Below are positions 1 through 12,010 of a stretch of 64,000 bases of DNA, in pieces (the first letter of the stretch is position 1; each line of letters opens with the position of its first letter). A program made the translations under genes and the position numbers. The notes below the pieces were generated by a model. The model was given only the letters and a program-made list of their open reading frames with translations. It was not told where the DNA came from and did not search any database. The DNA comes from Torymus aiolomorphi (taxonomy: Eukaryota; Arthropoda; Insecta; Hymenoptera; Torymidae), in NCBI GenBank assembly GCA_036365515.1, contig CM070873.1, forward strand, positions 85,829,948 through 85,893,947, in the 5' to 3' direction.

Positions 1-285
1 GTAAATGAATCATTGATAAGTAAGAAAATATAAATGCTCGATAGAATGGTAAAACAATGCTTCTATTTAACGTTTATGTCTCCATTGTGCATTATTCTCG
101 GTGAAAACTTTTTTATTTTCGAAAAGTTGTAGAACTGCAACAGCAAAAAGTAGGAAAGTATCAGTTTGGAACGTTAAATGAATTATCTTGTTCTATTTAT
201 AAAGTTTAATAAAGCTCATTTTCCGTGTCCATTGAGACTTAATGTTTCCTCAACGTTTGACACGTAATTTAAATATTTTACTGAT
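1..285. other. AT-rich spacer, nothing recognised
   Basis: Unique-looking AT-rich DNA. No open frame, repeat partner elsewhere in the window, or structured RNA was seen. Confidence 0.5.
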
Positions 286-680
286 CAACGGCCGGCGCTA
301 TCTCAGAAAAAGCGGACGAATCAATTTACGGCAGTCTTCATGCACAACATACGCACCCACGTAAGATAGAAGAAATGAAAGAGAAATGAGAGAAAAGTGA
401 TCGGTCGAAACAATTAGGATGCGGTTCTCGCTGACTGACTCGCCTTCGCGCCGCGCTGTTCTCAGTTGGGCCAAGGGGGAGTCTCGGCTATTCATAGCCG
501 TACTAGAACTAAATTCTCGCACGCGTCCCGCGCGACTTTGATATAGGATCCTCATTTTGGCTCGCCACCGCCGGCGTCGTCGCCGGCCGACACGCTTCTA
601 GTGTGTTCCTGAATTGAGCGCCGATCGCCGCACGCACGCGCAAATTTTCGCCCCATCATCGGCGCCGGACCTCCATTCTC
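285..680. other. CpG-rich island 1
   Basis: Base composition jumps from AT-rich to CpG-rich, with blocks such as CCGCCGGCGTCGTCGCCGG near 568-587. Short open frames here are a by-product of few stop codons and show no domain. In unmethylated insect genomes such islands can mark enhancers or promoters; that role is inference only. Confidence 0.45.
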
Positions 681-689
681 TGAGTTGTG

Positions 690-1940
690 TACATTACATA
701 GATACCGATCGCTAATTATTGCTTCTATACTCAGTGAGGAATAGCTTTATGTTAGCAACCTTTTCTGTGCAGAATTTAATTGGCACGGATGAAATTAATT
801 TTTTAGGTAGCGGAGAGATTTCTAAGACTATATTATACTCGTGCGTCATACTGGTATTATTAATTTGGTAGAGGATAATATTGGCTTAATGCAAAAAGAA
901 TAATTTTGTGCAAAGTTATAACATTTTCTTACATCTTACAGTTTTAAGAACGTTCTCCTTTCTTTATGTACATTTCTGTAATATCTACAATAATAAAATA
1001 TATTACATTCCGCGTATGTTATATATTTTTTTTAATCTTTTTTTTTAACTTACTTTAAAATAATTGAATTGAAATGTTACTCCGAAGAGAATTTCAGCAG
1101 TTTCAATAACTGAATTCTAACTGAGTTGTGCTAAACTCATTCGATGTACTTTGGACTCTCTTTATCTACTAGCAGCCTCTTTTCCCCGTCTGCCACGATA
1201 TTTCTCCAAAAAGATTGAAAGACAAAAGATAAGACCAAAAAGAAGCAGAAGATATAAAAGAATTATCGGATCAGGGTACCAAAGACAGGAACATAAATTA
1301 ATTGATGATTCAATGTGTCTATATGCGCAAAATAGAATCCTATCACCAAAACTACTAAGTTTGTGAGAGAAATAAACGTTATATACGATTTAAAAAAGTT
1401 ATTTTTCCCCCGCAAATACGTATATTTTAAATACATTTAAATTTGTTTAACACTTGCAGATTTTTTCGTAAGTTTTATAATTTAGAAACAGAAAAGTCGG
1501 GTCTGAAATATACATGTAAAAAGATGTTTTGACATTAAACATTTGATGTTTTTCAAACTGCAAAGAAGAACACAGTTTTCAGGATTATTGTTATTGACTT
1601 GTGAGTGCCACGAGTTTAGATCGTAGAATAGTCTATACAAATTGGTTGGCCTAAATATTCAACAAAGTTGAGTTAGATTTTGAGAAAAGCAAAAGCTCTT
1701 TAATCGGTTGAATATTTCTGTACTTCAAAATATTTATGTATCAAACAGATATTTTGTTTTCAAACAGTTGACAAATATCGTTAACAACCGGGTTTGGTAG
1801 ACTATTAGGTTTTCTTCAGGTTTTGGCGTTAAGTATTTATATTTTCCAAAATTTAAGCCAATTGGACGACCTAAATATGTGACACTCCTCTTGTACAAGA
1901 TAAATCCATGATCATAATTAGTTTAATAATTTTAGCATGT
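690..1940. other. AT-rich spacer, nothing recognised
   Basis: AT-rich DNA with homopolymer T/A runs. The 71-codon frame near 1151-1366 shows no recognisable domain and no second copy in the window. I see no RNA gene or repeat boundary. Confidence 0.5.
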
Positions 1941-1945
1941 CAAAG

Positions 1946-2532
1946 CCCCGGTAAAAATATGTGTATTACGAAATGGTCAGAAAGTCAGTAAATAGCTAGA
2001 ATAAATGGCTAGTTAATGGCCATGATAAAACGCTTTTCCCCTATTATTCGCCCATTTAATAGATTGGAAATAGAATGGCATAATAACCTCAAAATATTCA
2101 ATTTAAATTTACTCATAGACTTGACGTTACATGTAAGGGCGTTCAATTGTAATAGATAGCTTACAAAAATGCAAACAATAAATACAAACTAAAAAACATT
2201 TACAACACTTCTTTCTTAGATATTAACTGAAATCCATTTTTTTCTATTAGATTATGTCTCTCTCACTCCTCGTTATAAAAATAAGCCTTCTACTAGCCAT
2301 TTCCTAACTAACAAAACCGACCAACAGTTTCTTTTTCTCTCCAATTTTAATACCTTTGAAATAGTTAAAAACAAGTTTGTGTAAATCTTTAAAAAAGTCT
2401 TTATATTTTCAATCTATTAAATGGTCGAATAATATTGGAAAAATCGTTTCATCGATAGATAGAAATATCCAAGAAAAGTGGCTAGTTTTTGGCTATATCG
2501 CACTAAAACTAGCTATTTATTTTCCACCAAGG
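1946..2532. mobile_element. Foldback MITE-like element, CCCTGGT family, copy 1
   Basis: The left end reads CCCCGGTAAAAATA and the right end is the complement of CCTTGGTGGAAAATA. Internally, TATTATTCGCCCATTTAATA near 2042-2061 is matched in inverse by TTAAATGGTCGAATAATATT near 2417-2436, so the two halves fold back on each other. The middle (GTCTCTCTCACTCCTCGTTA, near 2254) recurs at about 47871 in copy 2. No transposase frame is present, so this is a non-autonomous DNA transposon remnant. The exact target duplication is not clear. Confidence 0.65.
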
Positions 2533-2779
2533 AGGCTTTAGAAGTATATCGTGCCATTATAATTTCCAAAACATTATGCTAAAATCTTGAGTCCCGCAGA
2601 AAGAAAGGAAAAAATCGAAAGTGCGAAGGAGACTTCTGCGAGGGAAAGTAGGTCAGGGTGCATCCTTTAAAAGAATGTACATTTATCCTCCTTTTCCCTT
2701 CTCCCTTCTAATTAAGTGCACAATAAACATCAATATGCCGACAGCAGCAAGGGAGGCTTTGAAATCACGCCCAGCGCCA

Positions 2780-3200
2780 TATGAGACTTACGCCGAACGC
2801 CGCATTACGTAACTTGGCGCAACTGGCCCCTCGCGGAAGCGAATTGACACTATTATGCTTGTTGCCACCGTCGATCGGAAATTTCGGTACGAGGATCAGC
2901 GCGTGTGCCGGATACGAGGCAGCGATTATTCGCGGAAATCGACTTGACGCACGTGAAAAAAAAAGGCAGAGTACGGAGGCAGCCTCGGTCCCTCTTTCTC
3001 TCACAGGAAGCGAGATCTTTCTCGGCGTGGCGCGGGGGCCCGACCCACTTCTCCATCCATCTGGCCGGAGGTAGGGGAACGGAGCGCCCGCGCACGAAAT
3101 CCGCGTCTCCGGCTCTCTCGCGCGCGGACCAGCCGGAACTTAACGAGGGAGAGTCGGGCGAAGGACACCCGCGCCGATTCTTTTTCACGCTCTTGTTGTT
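2780..3200. other. CpG-rich island 2
   Basis: GC-rich block with overlapping open frames in several frames on both strands (97, 99, 111 and 74 codons). That is the signature of stop-poor composition rather than coding. It contains a perfect TTACGTAA palindrome at 2805-2812, a PAR-bZIP type recognition sequence. Possible regulatory DNA. Confidence 0.4.
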
Positions 3201-3479
3201 GTAAGGCTGCTGAAGGATTCGTCATACCGTTTTAGAATTATATCATCAGACAGGTCTCGACGGGAGAACTTTTTCTTTATACGAAACTTACGTGTCGTAG
3301 TGGATGTAATCAAAATTTTTACCATAACTTTAGAAGTATATATAGAAATGAAGTAAACATGTAGAACATTAATCGATCCCATGCTCGTAAATTATATGTA
3401 AGATGTCGAACGTTATCTCGTAAATCAAAATTATTCCCATGCGCCTAAAGTCCTCAAAATGCAAATGAGCCCATCCCGC

Positions 3480-4260
3480 AGGTCTGTCAAGATTGGCCCC
3501 GTCTTTGGTCAGAAATGGCAGCGCGCGTGGTCTGAATTATAATTCAATTAATCCCGAGCAATTGAACGCACTGGAGGCGCATCGCATATATATTCTTCTA
3601 GACGCAGCTGCGCGCATAAACAACTCGGCCGGGGCTCGGAAAATTTACCGTCCATTGTGCAGGCCGCAATTTGTCCAGGCGCGAAAGCCGAACGTAGTCG
3701 CACTGTTACGCAGGCATAGAGCTATAGGCGAGGAGGTAAACACAGGCGGCGGCGTGTGTATACGTACAGTTTGCGATTGGTGTACGTGTACTCCGAGGCG
3801 CGAGCGAGCGCCGCGCAGGTCACGTCTGACCGGCGTGCCACTTTCACTACTTCGAATTTGGGTCAGCGCAGCCACGACTTCGACGCGCGCGCGCCGCTCA
3901 GGGGGTTCCTCTCCTTTTTCGCTCGGTCCTCTCTGCGCGCCTTTGTTGCCTCTCGCGCTCGGCTTTGTGCGTCTTCGATGCACTCCTTCGGGTGTCTTCC
4001 TCGCGGCCATGTGTCGATCAATCGAACGGGCAACTCTCTCTCTCTCCTTCCCTCGTAGCGACGCGACGCCAGTTATTTTCGCAGCCCTTTTGTTGGCTCG
4101 GACAATTGTTGCATCCTCTCCCCTCGCCGTACTTTCGCTTTTTCGCCTCGGCGCGGACATCGAAGAGCGTTCGGGTATTTTGCGACGAAAGCTCTTTTCT
4201 CACCGTTTACGCCAAACTTATTTTGGGCGCCGTGACGAGGAGGAAGATTTTCTTGAAATC
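3480..4260. other. CpG-rich island 3 with the longest open frame of the window
   Basis: GC-rich block holding a 263-codon plus-strand frame (3493-4284), with a 171-codon antisense frame (3645-4160) across the same DNA. The predicted proteins are rich in Arg, Ser, Ala and Leu and have no domain, repeat or signal I recognise. Both strands being open at once is what stop-poor GC DNA produces. I treat it as non-coding, most likely regulatory or a 5' exon of something outside view. Transcript data could overturn this. Confidence 0.35.
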
Positions 4261-5330
4261 TTTGGGCATTCCTTTGTTACGTAGTCAAGAGACGGTGACA
4301 TAACTGCGTATGATGTTTGTTTATTTGCTTACGTAACGCGCTTGATTTAAATGAGGCTTGATTCGTGCGAGATTCATTGAGCGCGGAGTGAATTTTCGTT
4401 TCTTTTTAGCTTTATATATACAGGGGCTTTATTGAAAGGTTCGGCCGCTTACGTAATTTATTGATTCTTTTAAAGCAAAATCTTTTCGACCCCCGAGGAC
4501 GTTAATCTTTTTATTAAATTCTTGATATTCTGGATATTTTTAAGAAAGTAGGCGACGCTCGGTGATATAACAGCTTGAAGTAAATTCAAAATACGACGAT
4601 CGAGTTGGCAAGGTGAATGCAGAATGCATATAAGTTCCGCTTTTAATGAGTTCAACGATCGTTATTTAGATGATATTGATTACAAAGGTACAATAAAATT
4701 ACAATGTTTACAAATCTACCATGACGCAACTGTAATCGTTGCATTAGCGAACAATCAAACTTTTCAACATACTCATACAAGAGATATGATCAGATTCTTA
4801 TTACGTGATTGATTATAAGTTAATAAGACTAAGTTTAATGTACATGTGTTCTCTGATGTATTCGTCAAGTTTCCCCGTAAGCATCTAAATAAATAAAATG
4901 AGAAAATTTGAAAGAAGACAATGTAGATCGTATCTACACTGATAAAAGAATTTAGTAAAGCTTAGCTCCCGTAAAGCAAGCAGGAACTGCAATAACCCAA
5001 AATCTTACTATTACCTTACAGAAAAATTCAGCTATAGACATGCGAGAAAATTTACTGTACTAATTAAATTTCCTGTAAAGTATGCTGATCTTGGGGTTTT
5101 ACAGTCTGTGGTAGCATTACGTGAGAGTATAATTAATAAATAAAAGAGTTCGCTGCAATGAAGCCAGGTTGCAGTATAGAAAGAGCGACAGCAAGATAAA
5201 TCGGACATGAACGAGTATACATGCGCTGGTATACGGAAAAATTCAAAGATATCAGAAACTGACAAATGAAGTTCGAGCTCGGCAGAACTAGAGTGTACAA
5301 GCCGATCAACAGCGAGAGACACAACACGCG
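4260..5330. other. AT-rich spacer with two TTACGTAA sites
   Basis: No gene or repeat recognised. Two perfect TTACGTAA palindromes lie at 4329-4336 and 4449-4456, immediately downstream of the preceding CpG island. Confidence 0.4.
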
Positions 5331-5645
5331 CTATATATCTAATCCACAATATTGATCGCGTCATTATGCGCTCAGCGCGCGCACGCGTGTAATATTGGGT
5401 CCTTGCGGCCGCGGCGACTGCGTATGTATTATGTACGGCGCTAAATCAAGGCGCGATAACACGCGTCCCAAGGAGGCGAGGGCTGCCCTGCCATTCCGAG
5501 AGAGTTTTGCTTGCTCGCTCGCAGCCTCTCTCTTATGTAACGCGCGGCGCGCCTTATCGAGGCTTTTTGGGTCGTCTCGCGCCCAGGGAAAAATGCCGCT
5601 CCGTTTTGCGAGTTTCGCGCGGTAGGTATTCCTGACTTTTCACGA
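5330..5645. other. CpG-rich island 4
   Basis: Short GC-rich block with CGCGCGCACGCGTG-type runs (5374 onward) and no convincing coding frame. Confidence 0.4.
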
Positions 5646-5649
5646 GGAA

Positions 5650-6515
5650 GGGACGCGAGCTAGGCGGTACATAGTCGCAATGGAGAATGGCACCCACTGA
5701 TGTTTTTTAACGTACATAAAAGTAATCTCTCTGCTGTCCAAGGTAAAAGTTGTTTTGTATGTATTGTTTGCTCAAGCGAAACACAATAAATTTTATTTTA
5801 TATACTTTTATTCTTATATGTAAAGTAACTCTGACGTCAATTCAAAACACTGTGAAAGTTAAGTATCAATTAAAATCTGTCGTTACGCGCAGTTTGACAT
5901 AAAAAGAAAACGCCCAAATTTTATTTTTGGCATTGTTGTCAAATGAATGTATTTACCACGACGTAATTAAAAAATACATTCGACTGGGCATAGGTATAGC
6001 TTACGCAATAACATAAAATCCGTCACGGTGTAAAGTAAATAGTAAAAATGGATCAACTTAGATTTTGTGATAGCCTAGTGCGCAACTGATGGAAATAAAG
6101 TGTCTTGTCTTACGTTCCCCGGTAAAGGTATACCGTCGCGATGATTTATACATGTACTATCCGGGTGAAGAGGAGGAAGTCGTGATAAAAAATTGAGGTT
6201 ACCCGACGAGCGTGCACTCACACATACATCTGCTATCTTTTCGGTCAACATGCATCAAAAAACGTAAATATGGCGAACAGGAAAGCCTTGTTTGCCGAAA
6301 CCCGTGAAAAGCTGCGTGTTAATTTTTGGACTTCCAGACAGGTGGGGAGGAAAAAGAAAAGACCGTGGAGCTTCTGATTACACGCTGGCGCGGAAGAAAT
6401 ATTTACACATCCTACGGATATTCTATTATGACACGTACTCAAATTTCTTTATACATAGTACATCTGCTCAAATATTTGAAATAAATTATACCGCGAAATT
6501 GTAGAGATCATTCTA
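5650..6515. other. Mixed spacer, nothing recognised
   Basis: Unique-looking DNA. Small frames of 65-70 codons have no domain and overlap one another on opposite strands. Confidence 0.45.
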
Positions 6516-6517
6516 GA

Positions 6518-7772
6518 ACTTCACGGAAAAAGTTTGGAAATATAGTTCAAATTGTACTTGAAGTATATCAATACATAAATTGATTTTTGACGAGTCAAGA
6601 AACGTACCATAAAAGTTTGAACGTGTTTGAACTCTATGATTCCAAACAATTGCTCAACGCTGTCCGATGTTTTTGTATTACTATAGTTCAGCACGCGTTG
6701 AACTTCTATAGTCAGACGCTCGACGCGTCGCACTTCGATATTGGGAATCTGAGAAGTCCAAGGCTTGAACTGCCAGAATTCAGACACTATCGAACTCGAG
6801 CAGTTCAATGCTTGGACTCCTGAGAGTCTCATTCTCGAAGTACTTGAATTATATTAGGGTGACTACACCAGTATTGGAACAGTCACCAGTGAATGAGCAT
6901 TTTCATATAATATTTAAAATTGTAAAATTTGTACATTTTGTGTATCAAATATGATCATGATTTTGAATTCTTTGCAAAATTTCCTTTCATTTTATATAAT
7001 GTACATGCTATGAAATGAATTGCTTTGGATGAAAAAAATTATTAATATTGCGATATCGTGATGAGAATTAAATACGCCATTCGCTTTAAGGGTAACGCAG
7101 ATGCACTGTAGGCATATGCTGAAGTTTTTTCAAAATCGAAAGTTTTTGTGCTAAAATCTTAGGTCTAAATGAAGTTTTATACTTATTAGTTGACGATTCG
7201 ACATTATTTTTGAGAAAAAAGTTAAGTATTTAAATATAATTACGTGTTCCAACTTCGGTTCATTTTATACTCCTGAATCTAGTGAACAAACGAACATTAT
7301 TCGCACCTCATGCTGTACTGTATGAAAAATCAATAATGTTTAATATTTAATGTTTAGTTTTATAATACATAAAGTGTATCATTATCATCCTGGTGTCAAC
7401 TTTCAACATTCAGATTGTAAAATTACTGTTACTGAACTTACATAAGTACATACAAAATAAGTATTCATTCACTGGTTTCAAAGTGTTCAGTCACTAGCAT
7501 CACGTGTCCATTTACTGGTTTTTAGGAGATATTTACAGATTTCTTTTAAACAAAATTTCTACTTTTATTCTTTATCTAAAATGTTGTCACTGATGTAAAG
7601 TTTGAAGATTTTAAAATACTAATTAAAAAAGATTTTTACTTTTAATTCATTTTTAAGACTTATTTGAATAAAAAAAATTACATTTTCCTTATTTTTTCAT
7701 TCACTGGTAAAGTCACCCTATTTCCAAAATATTTGAACTCCTACTTTCCCAAATTTTTTTCCGTGTTGAAGA
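6518..7772. repeat. Probable foldback host interrupted by a TA-flanked MITE
   Basis: CTTCACGGAAAAAGTTTGG near 6520-6538 is matched in inverse by CCCAAATTTTTTTCCGTG near 7748-7765, with TAGTTCAAA and TTTGAACTCC just inside. This suggests an inverted-repeat unit whose two halves are split by the MITE at 6855-7720. The left half also carries many copies of the short word TTGAAC/GTTCAA. The arms are short and diverged, so this call is weaker than the others. Confidence 0.45.
6855..7720. mobile_element. TA-flanked MITE (TAGGGTGACT family), copy 1
   Basis: Both ends carry TAGGGTGACTNNACCAGT in inverted orientation, flanked by TA on each side. The body aligns along its length with 25843-26765. The sequence TTCACTGGT is repeated internally near 7470 and 7515 as well as at the ends. 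A TA target duplication and short terminal inverted repeats fit a Tc1/mariner-type non-autonomous element, but there is no transposase to confirm the superfamily. Relative to copy 2 it lacks about 60 bp near 7288, where copy 2 has a direct repeat AGTGAACGAAC. Confidence 0.85.
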
Positions 7773-7774
7773 AA

Positions 7775-8270
7775 CTTGGAATAGTGTATATTAATTATAC
7801 TGGCATTCGAATAACATATCACTTAGGTACATGAAGTAGTCTCGAAAATACCATAAAGAATTTGGATTGAATTTGTTACTGGTAAAGAGTAAAACCCAAG
7901 CAGTGTAAAAAGATAGGTTACCTTATATTTACTACAAAGATAATACTATACTAATTTTCATGAAGATTACTTAAAAAATTCAGTATTAATTCATCGTTGG
8001 AAACGCAAATACATTTTTTTACTATAGGTATATAAAACTATAACTCCTCGCTAATGGGACATGTTTCCCGCATAAAGATACTGTCTTGGTGCAAACCGTC
8101 ACGACATCTTCGAACATGATTTCCTCGTTAAAGATCTACATGTAGTGCTTGTACGCCAGGTCATCGGAAACGAACGCCGGAGTAGCACCAGGAGAGAGGC
8201 CTCACAGAACACGTATTCCCCTAGCAAAGAAGAGTGGCTCTCGTCATTCTTAGAAACTTAATATTGCACG
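7775..8270. other. AT-rich spacer, nothing recognised
   Basis: No repeat partner, structured RNA or coding frame was seen. Confidence 0.45.
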
Positions 8271-8480
8271 CGACCTTGGGGCTACTTTCGCTTGCGGGTT
8301 CGAGCAGCGCCTCTCGCGCGCGTATGCAGCGGCGCAGCATCCTGACTCGCGCGGCAACGCTCACGTTCGTATAATACGTAATACGTGGGTACGCGCACGT
8401 ATGGCTGCAGCGAGCGCGCCAGCCTTACGAACTCCCCGGCTTACTCTGCCGATCCAACATGAAGTACCGGCATCTGTAGA
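8270..8480. other. CpG-rich island 5
   Basis: Short GC-rich block (8280-8455) with CTCGCGCGCGTATGC-type sequence and repeated TAATACGT near 8372-8390. No coding frame. Confidence 0.35.
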
Positions 8481-8850
8481 CTTATATAGAGATCGAGGAA
8501 CCGTATTATGGGAGACCGAACCGTGAAAGTAGTTCGATAATCTTCAATTTGAAGAGTAAATTAAAAAAAAACGTGAAACTAATCGCAGTGTAGCATCATT
8601 TTCCTCCAGAGTAAATAAAATATATGTATCTAGATTAAAATATCCTAGCTTTATAAATTGCTTATAAGTATGAATATGTTACTTTGAAAGACTCCCTAAC
8701 GTGGTTATTTACACGCGGAAACGATCTTTTTGCGTGATCTGTATAAGTCAGTTATATCTATATAAAATTTATGATAATTAAAGGTTATCAGTCAACCAAA
8801 GTCCACAGAACAGAATTTTCTGAACGCTTCTACAACGTTTATAAATAAAA
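8480..8850. other. AT-rich spacer, nothing recognised
   Basis: AT-rich sequence with no feature seen. Confidence 0.45.
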
Positions 8851-9599
8851 ACCGCTGCCAATTCATTGGCACGTAGCTTCCTCAAACTTAATTTACTGAT
8901 TCCTTTAATTAATTTTTAATTCCAATATTTAAAATTTAATACTTCAAAAAGACAGAAATAACAAAACTCCAACATAATTTATTCAAATTTTTATAGATTA
9001 TACATCACAAAATTTCACATACATAAAATATATATCACAATTGCCTATAAATTTGCAACTGATATTTAGAGCTCTATGTATTTGAATGTAATTTATAGCA
9101 TTCGAAACATAATTAAATTACCTATATTTTCTAAAAAAAAATTAATTTTCTACCTATCACGGTTCTTTTGTTATTAACAGAAATGTAAAAATTAAAAAAT
9201 TAAAAAAAATGAGTTTTGGATATTCAACCATTACGATAGTAAAATTGTCTTGTTCGCTTCAAAATTCATTGTACAGGTATATTATTGATAGTTCTCGGCA
9301 GAGTTTTTTTGGCAAAATGATTGGTTCATAATTTTCAGAGATATTATAAACTAAAATTATCTTTTTATTAATTAAATTTAATTTAATTATAAACTAAATT
9401 GAAAAAAAATTATAAATTAATCCTCAAGAAATAGATTTTAAAAATGTCTAGAAAAATTTTAACCTCAAATATCTCTGAAATTTATGAACCAATCACTTTG
9501 CCAAAAGAACTCATCCGAGAACTATTAATAATATACCTCTACAATGAATTTTGAAGCGAATAAGACAATTTTACTCTTGTAATAGTTGAACATATAAAA

Positions 9600-10023
9600 G
9601 GGGGGGGGTCCAAAGTTTAGACAATTCACTTTAGAATTGAAGTCAACTCTAGACGTTCTCCATTCCGACATAAGCTACTGCAGATTGTGCAAAATTTCGA
9701 AATTCTAAATTACGAAAATCATATTTTCGAATGTGACAATACCTACTGTCCAAAACATCGAATTTCATTTATAGAATTTTAATAGGAATACAATAAAGAT
9801 ATTTCGAAATAAATCATTAGAAACAAGTTATATTCGTTTTAAAATAGTATTGATGAAATTCGATGTTTTGGACAGTAGGTGAATTGTCACATTCGAAAAT
9901 ATGGTTTTCGTAATTTAGAGTTTCGAAATTGTGCACAATCTGCAGTAGCTTATGTCGGAATGGAGCACGTCTAGAGTTGACTTCAATTCTAAAGTGGATC
10001 GTCTAAACTTTGGACCCCCCCCC
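9600..10023. mobile_element. G-run foldback MITE, copy 1, with 8-bp target duplication
   Basis: A near-complete palindrome. It opens with nine G then TCCAAAGTTTAGAC and closes with the exact inverse ending in nine C. The arms extend roughly 170 bases each (for example CTACTGCAGATTGTGCA inside both arms). It is flanked directly by ATATAAAA on each side (9592-9599 and 10024-10031), an 8-bp target duplication that fits the nTnnnnAn pattern of hAT elements. It interrupts the long repeat at 8852-11000, so it is the younger insertion. No coding capacity. Confidence 0.88.
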
Positions 10024-10803
10024 ATATAAAACTCTTTTTTTTTTTCATTTTTCAATTTTTACGTTTTTGTTAATAACAAAAGAACCGTGATAGCTAGAGA
10101 ATTAATTATTTTTAGAAAATATAGGTAATTTAATTCTCTTTCGAATACCATCCACCCCATTTAGATACATAGAGCCGTTCTCGAGAATTACGATTTAAAA
10201 AAATTGAAAAAAATTTTAACCTCAAATATCTTCGAAATTTATGGATCAATCCTTTTGTCCAAAGAACTTACTCGATTGGTATACAAAATCTACCCCTACA
10301 AAGAATTTCAAAGTGATTGAGCCAATTTTGCTATAGTTATTGAACGACAAAAAAAATCACTTTTTTTTATAAATTATTTTTTTTCTCAAAAAATAATGAA
10401 TAAAAAAACCTAAAAATTTAGTAAGTTATAGTACTTAATATCCTTTATAATCAAAAAAATATTCATGTTAATATCTTTTTTTAATTTCGAAATATAACCT
10501 ATTTACAAAAAATTACGTTTTCATCAATAACTTATGACGAAATATAGCTACCGACTTTTTTTTTTTTTAAACTGTAGATAATTTTATCCTACATACAGAG
10601 AATTTACGATATATAAACAATATTTGTTCTAAATATTTAAAAAATCGAAAAAAAATTTTGAAAATTAAAAAATGGCTATAAAAAAAAAAATTAAATTTTA
10701 CAAAAATAGAATATTGACCCCAATTGTGGAAGCAAAATCTAAAAAAATGATCACTCTCCCGTTAAAATCGGTCGAGTAGATCATGAGATATCAGCGTATA
10801 CGG

Positions 10804-10811
<8 letters not shown>

Positions 10812-10878
<67 letters not shown>
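10812..10878. repeat. (CA)n microsatellite inside the long repeat
   Basis: An almost pure run of alternating C and A, about 33 units. It sits at the same internal position as the imperfect GT tract of the second copy at 26883-26932, so the microsatellite belongs to the element rather than to the locus. Confidence 0.95.
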
Positions 10879-10879
<1 letters not shown>

Positions 10880-10999
10880 CCATACGGACATTTTCTAAAA
10901 ATAGTGTATTTCGATTCCAAATTTGCTAAATAACATTTCTAACACATTATCTCATAAACTTTTTTTTTTTACTATCACAAAGCTTCCTCTATGAGGAAG

Positions 11000-12010
11000 C
11001 AAAATTATAACTCATATATCTTTACGATTTCAAAAAAGTTACTCTAAAATATTTGAAGATGTCTCTTCGATATTGTTTTCCGGACGGTATTTTTAATTTT
11101 TTGTAAATAATTTTGTAGTCATGTTATCCCTAAAAATATTGACTAGAAACAGTTCTTCGCTTGATTGTATGTAATTCATATATTTAAGTGTGTTCTCGCA
11201 GAGTCGTAATTAAATTCGAAGCAAAGTTTTTTCATCAGAATAACCTGGCGAGCGTGAAAAAGGAAAATTGATATCATGCCCATCGACGCGGCGAAGGAAA
11301 AGGCAAAAAAAGAGCTCCCTTGCGAAATGGGACTTGACTCATAAAGCTATCCTCTGCTGTCGACATTATTCGCGACCATAAAACTATAACGCGAATCGAA
11401 GTATGCGCTTAGTGTTTACGAAAGGTAGAGAGCAGAAAGAGAGAGTGTGAGAAAGAGAAGGCGAAAAAAACGCACGGAAAAGGTTAGAGCGACGATAGAT
11501 ATATATATTTTGCGGGATTTCAGCGGCTTATTGAGAGCACAATTTTAGTCGTATACAAGTTGTATAACTATATTTCAAATATTTTTATCGCTATCAAATA
11601 GAAACAAAAGAAATATTAGATTGAAAGTTAATACACCGACTAAAAAGTTGGGAAACAAAATTTAATTTTAGGTATTCTTTTAGTTTTTTAGTTGAAAAAG
11701 ATGACTTTGAATGAGGTATATTGTACAGTAACTTTTTACAGAGTAATTTCTATCTATATTGATATACGCAGGGATAAAATATTAATCCAGCATTGATTAA
11801 ATTAGAATGTTTACGTAAACGTGCTCGTAAAGAATTTGTAAACGAATTTTTTAACCTCCTTTCACGGTAAGTGCCCCAATGAACATTTTATTTTATTGAT
11901 TCCACGCTATCGGAGTAAGTTGGGTAAAGCAGGGTAGGAAAATACCGATCGGAAAGGTTAACTCAGCCCGAGTTGTTGGATTCGATTCGCAAAGCGTGCA
12001 TTTAAAAGCA
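11000..12010. other. AT-rich spacer with a purine-rich stretch
   Basis: No gene recognised. A GA-rich stretch at 11422-11475 (AGAAAGAGAGAGTGTGAGAA) and one TTACGTAA palindrome at 11811-11818 are the only notable words. Confidence 0.4.

Larger units (their letters stand above)
8852..11000 (-). mobile_element. Long repeat with GAGGAAGC hairpin and internal CA microsatellite, copy 1
   Basis: Read on the minus strand, it starts with the hairpin GCTTCCTCATAGAGGAAGC (10982-11000), runs through TTTTAGAAAATGT, a long GT tract and CGACCGATTTTAACGGG, and ends with TGAGGAAGCTACGTGCCAAT then a short hairpin (8852-8880). The same order of blocks is found on the plus strand at 26772-28093. Internal parts are themselves inverted: TATCACGGTTCTTTTGTTAT near 9157 against ATAACAAAAGAACCGTGATA near 10074. 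A separate foldback element is inserted at 9600-10023. No coding frame; superfamily unknown. Confidence 0.7.

Noticed and set aside
3493..4284. 263-codon plus-strand open frame, the longest in the window
   Set aside because: Lies in a CpG-rich island, overlaps a 171-codon antisense frame, has Arg/Ser/Ala/Leu-rich low-complexity content and no domain; typical of stop-poor GC DNA.
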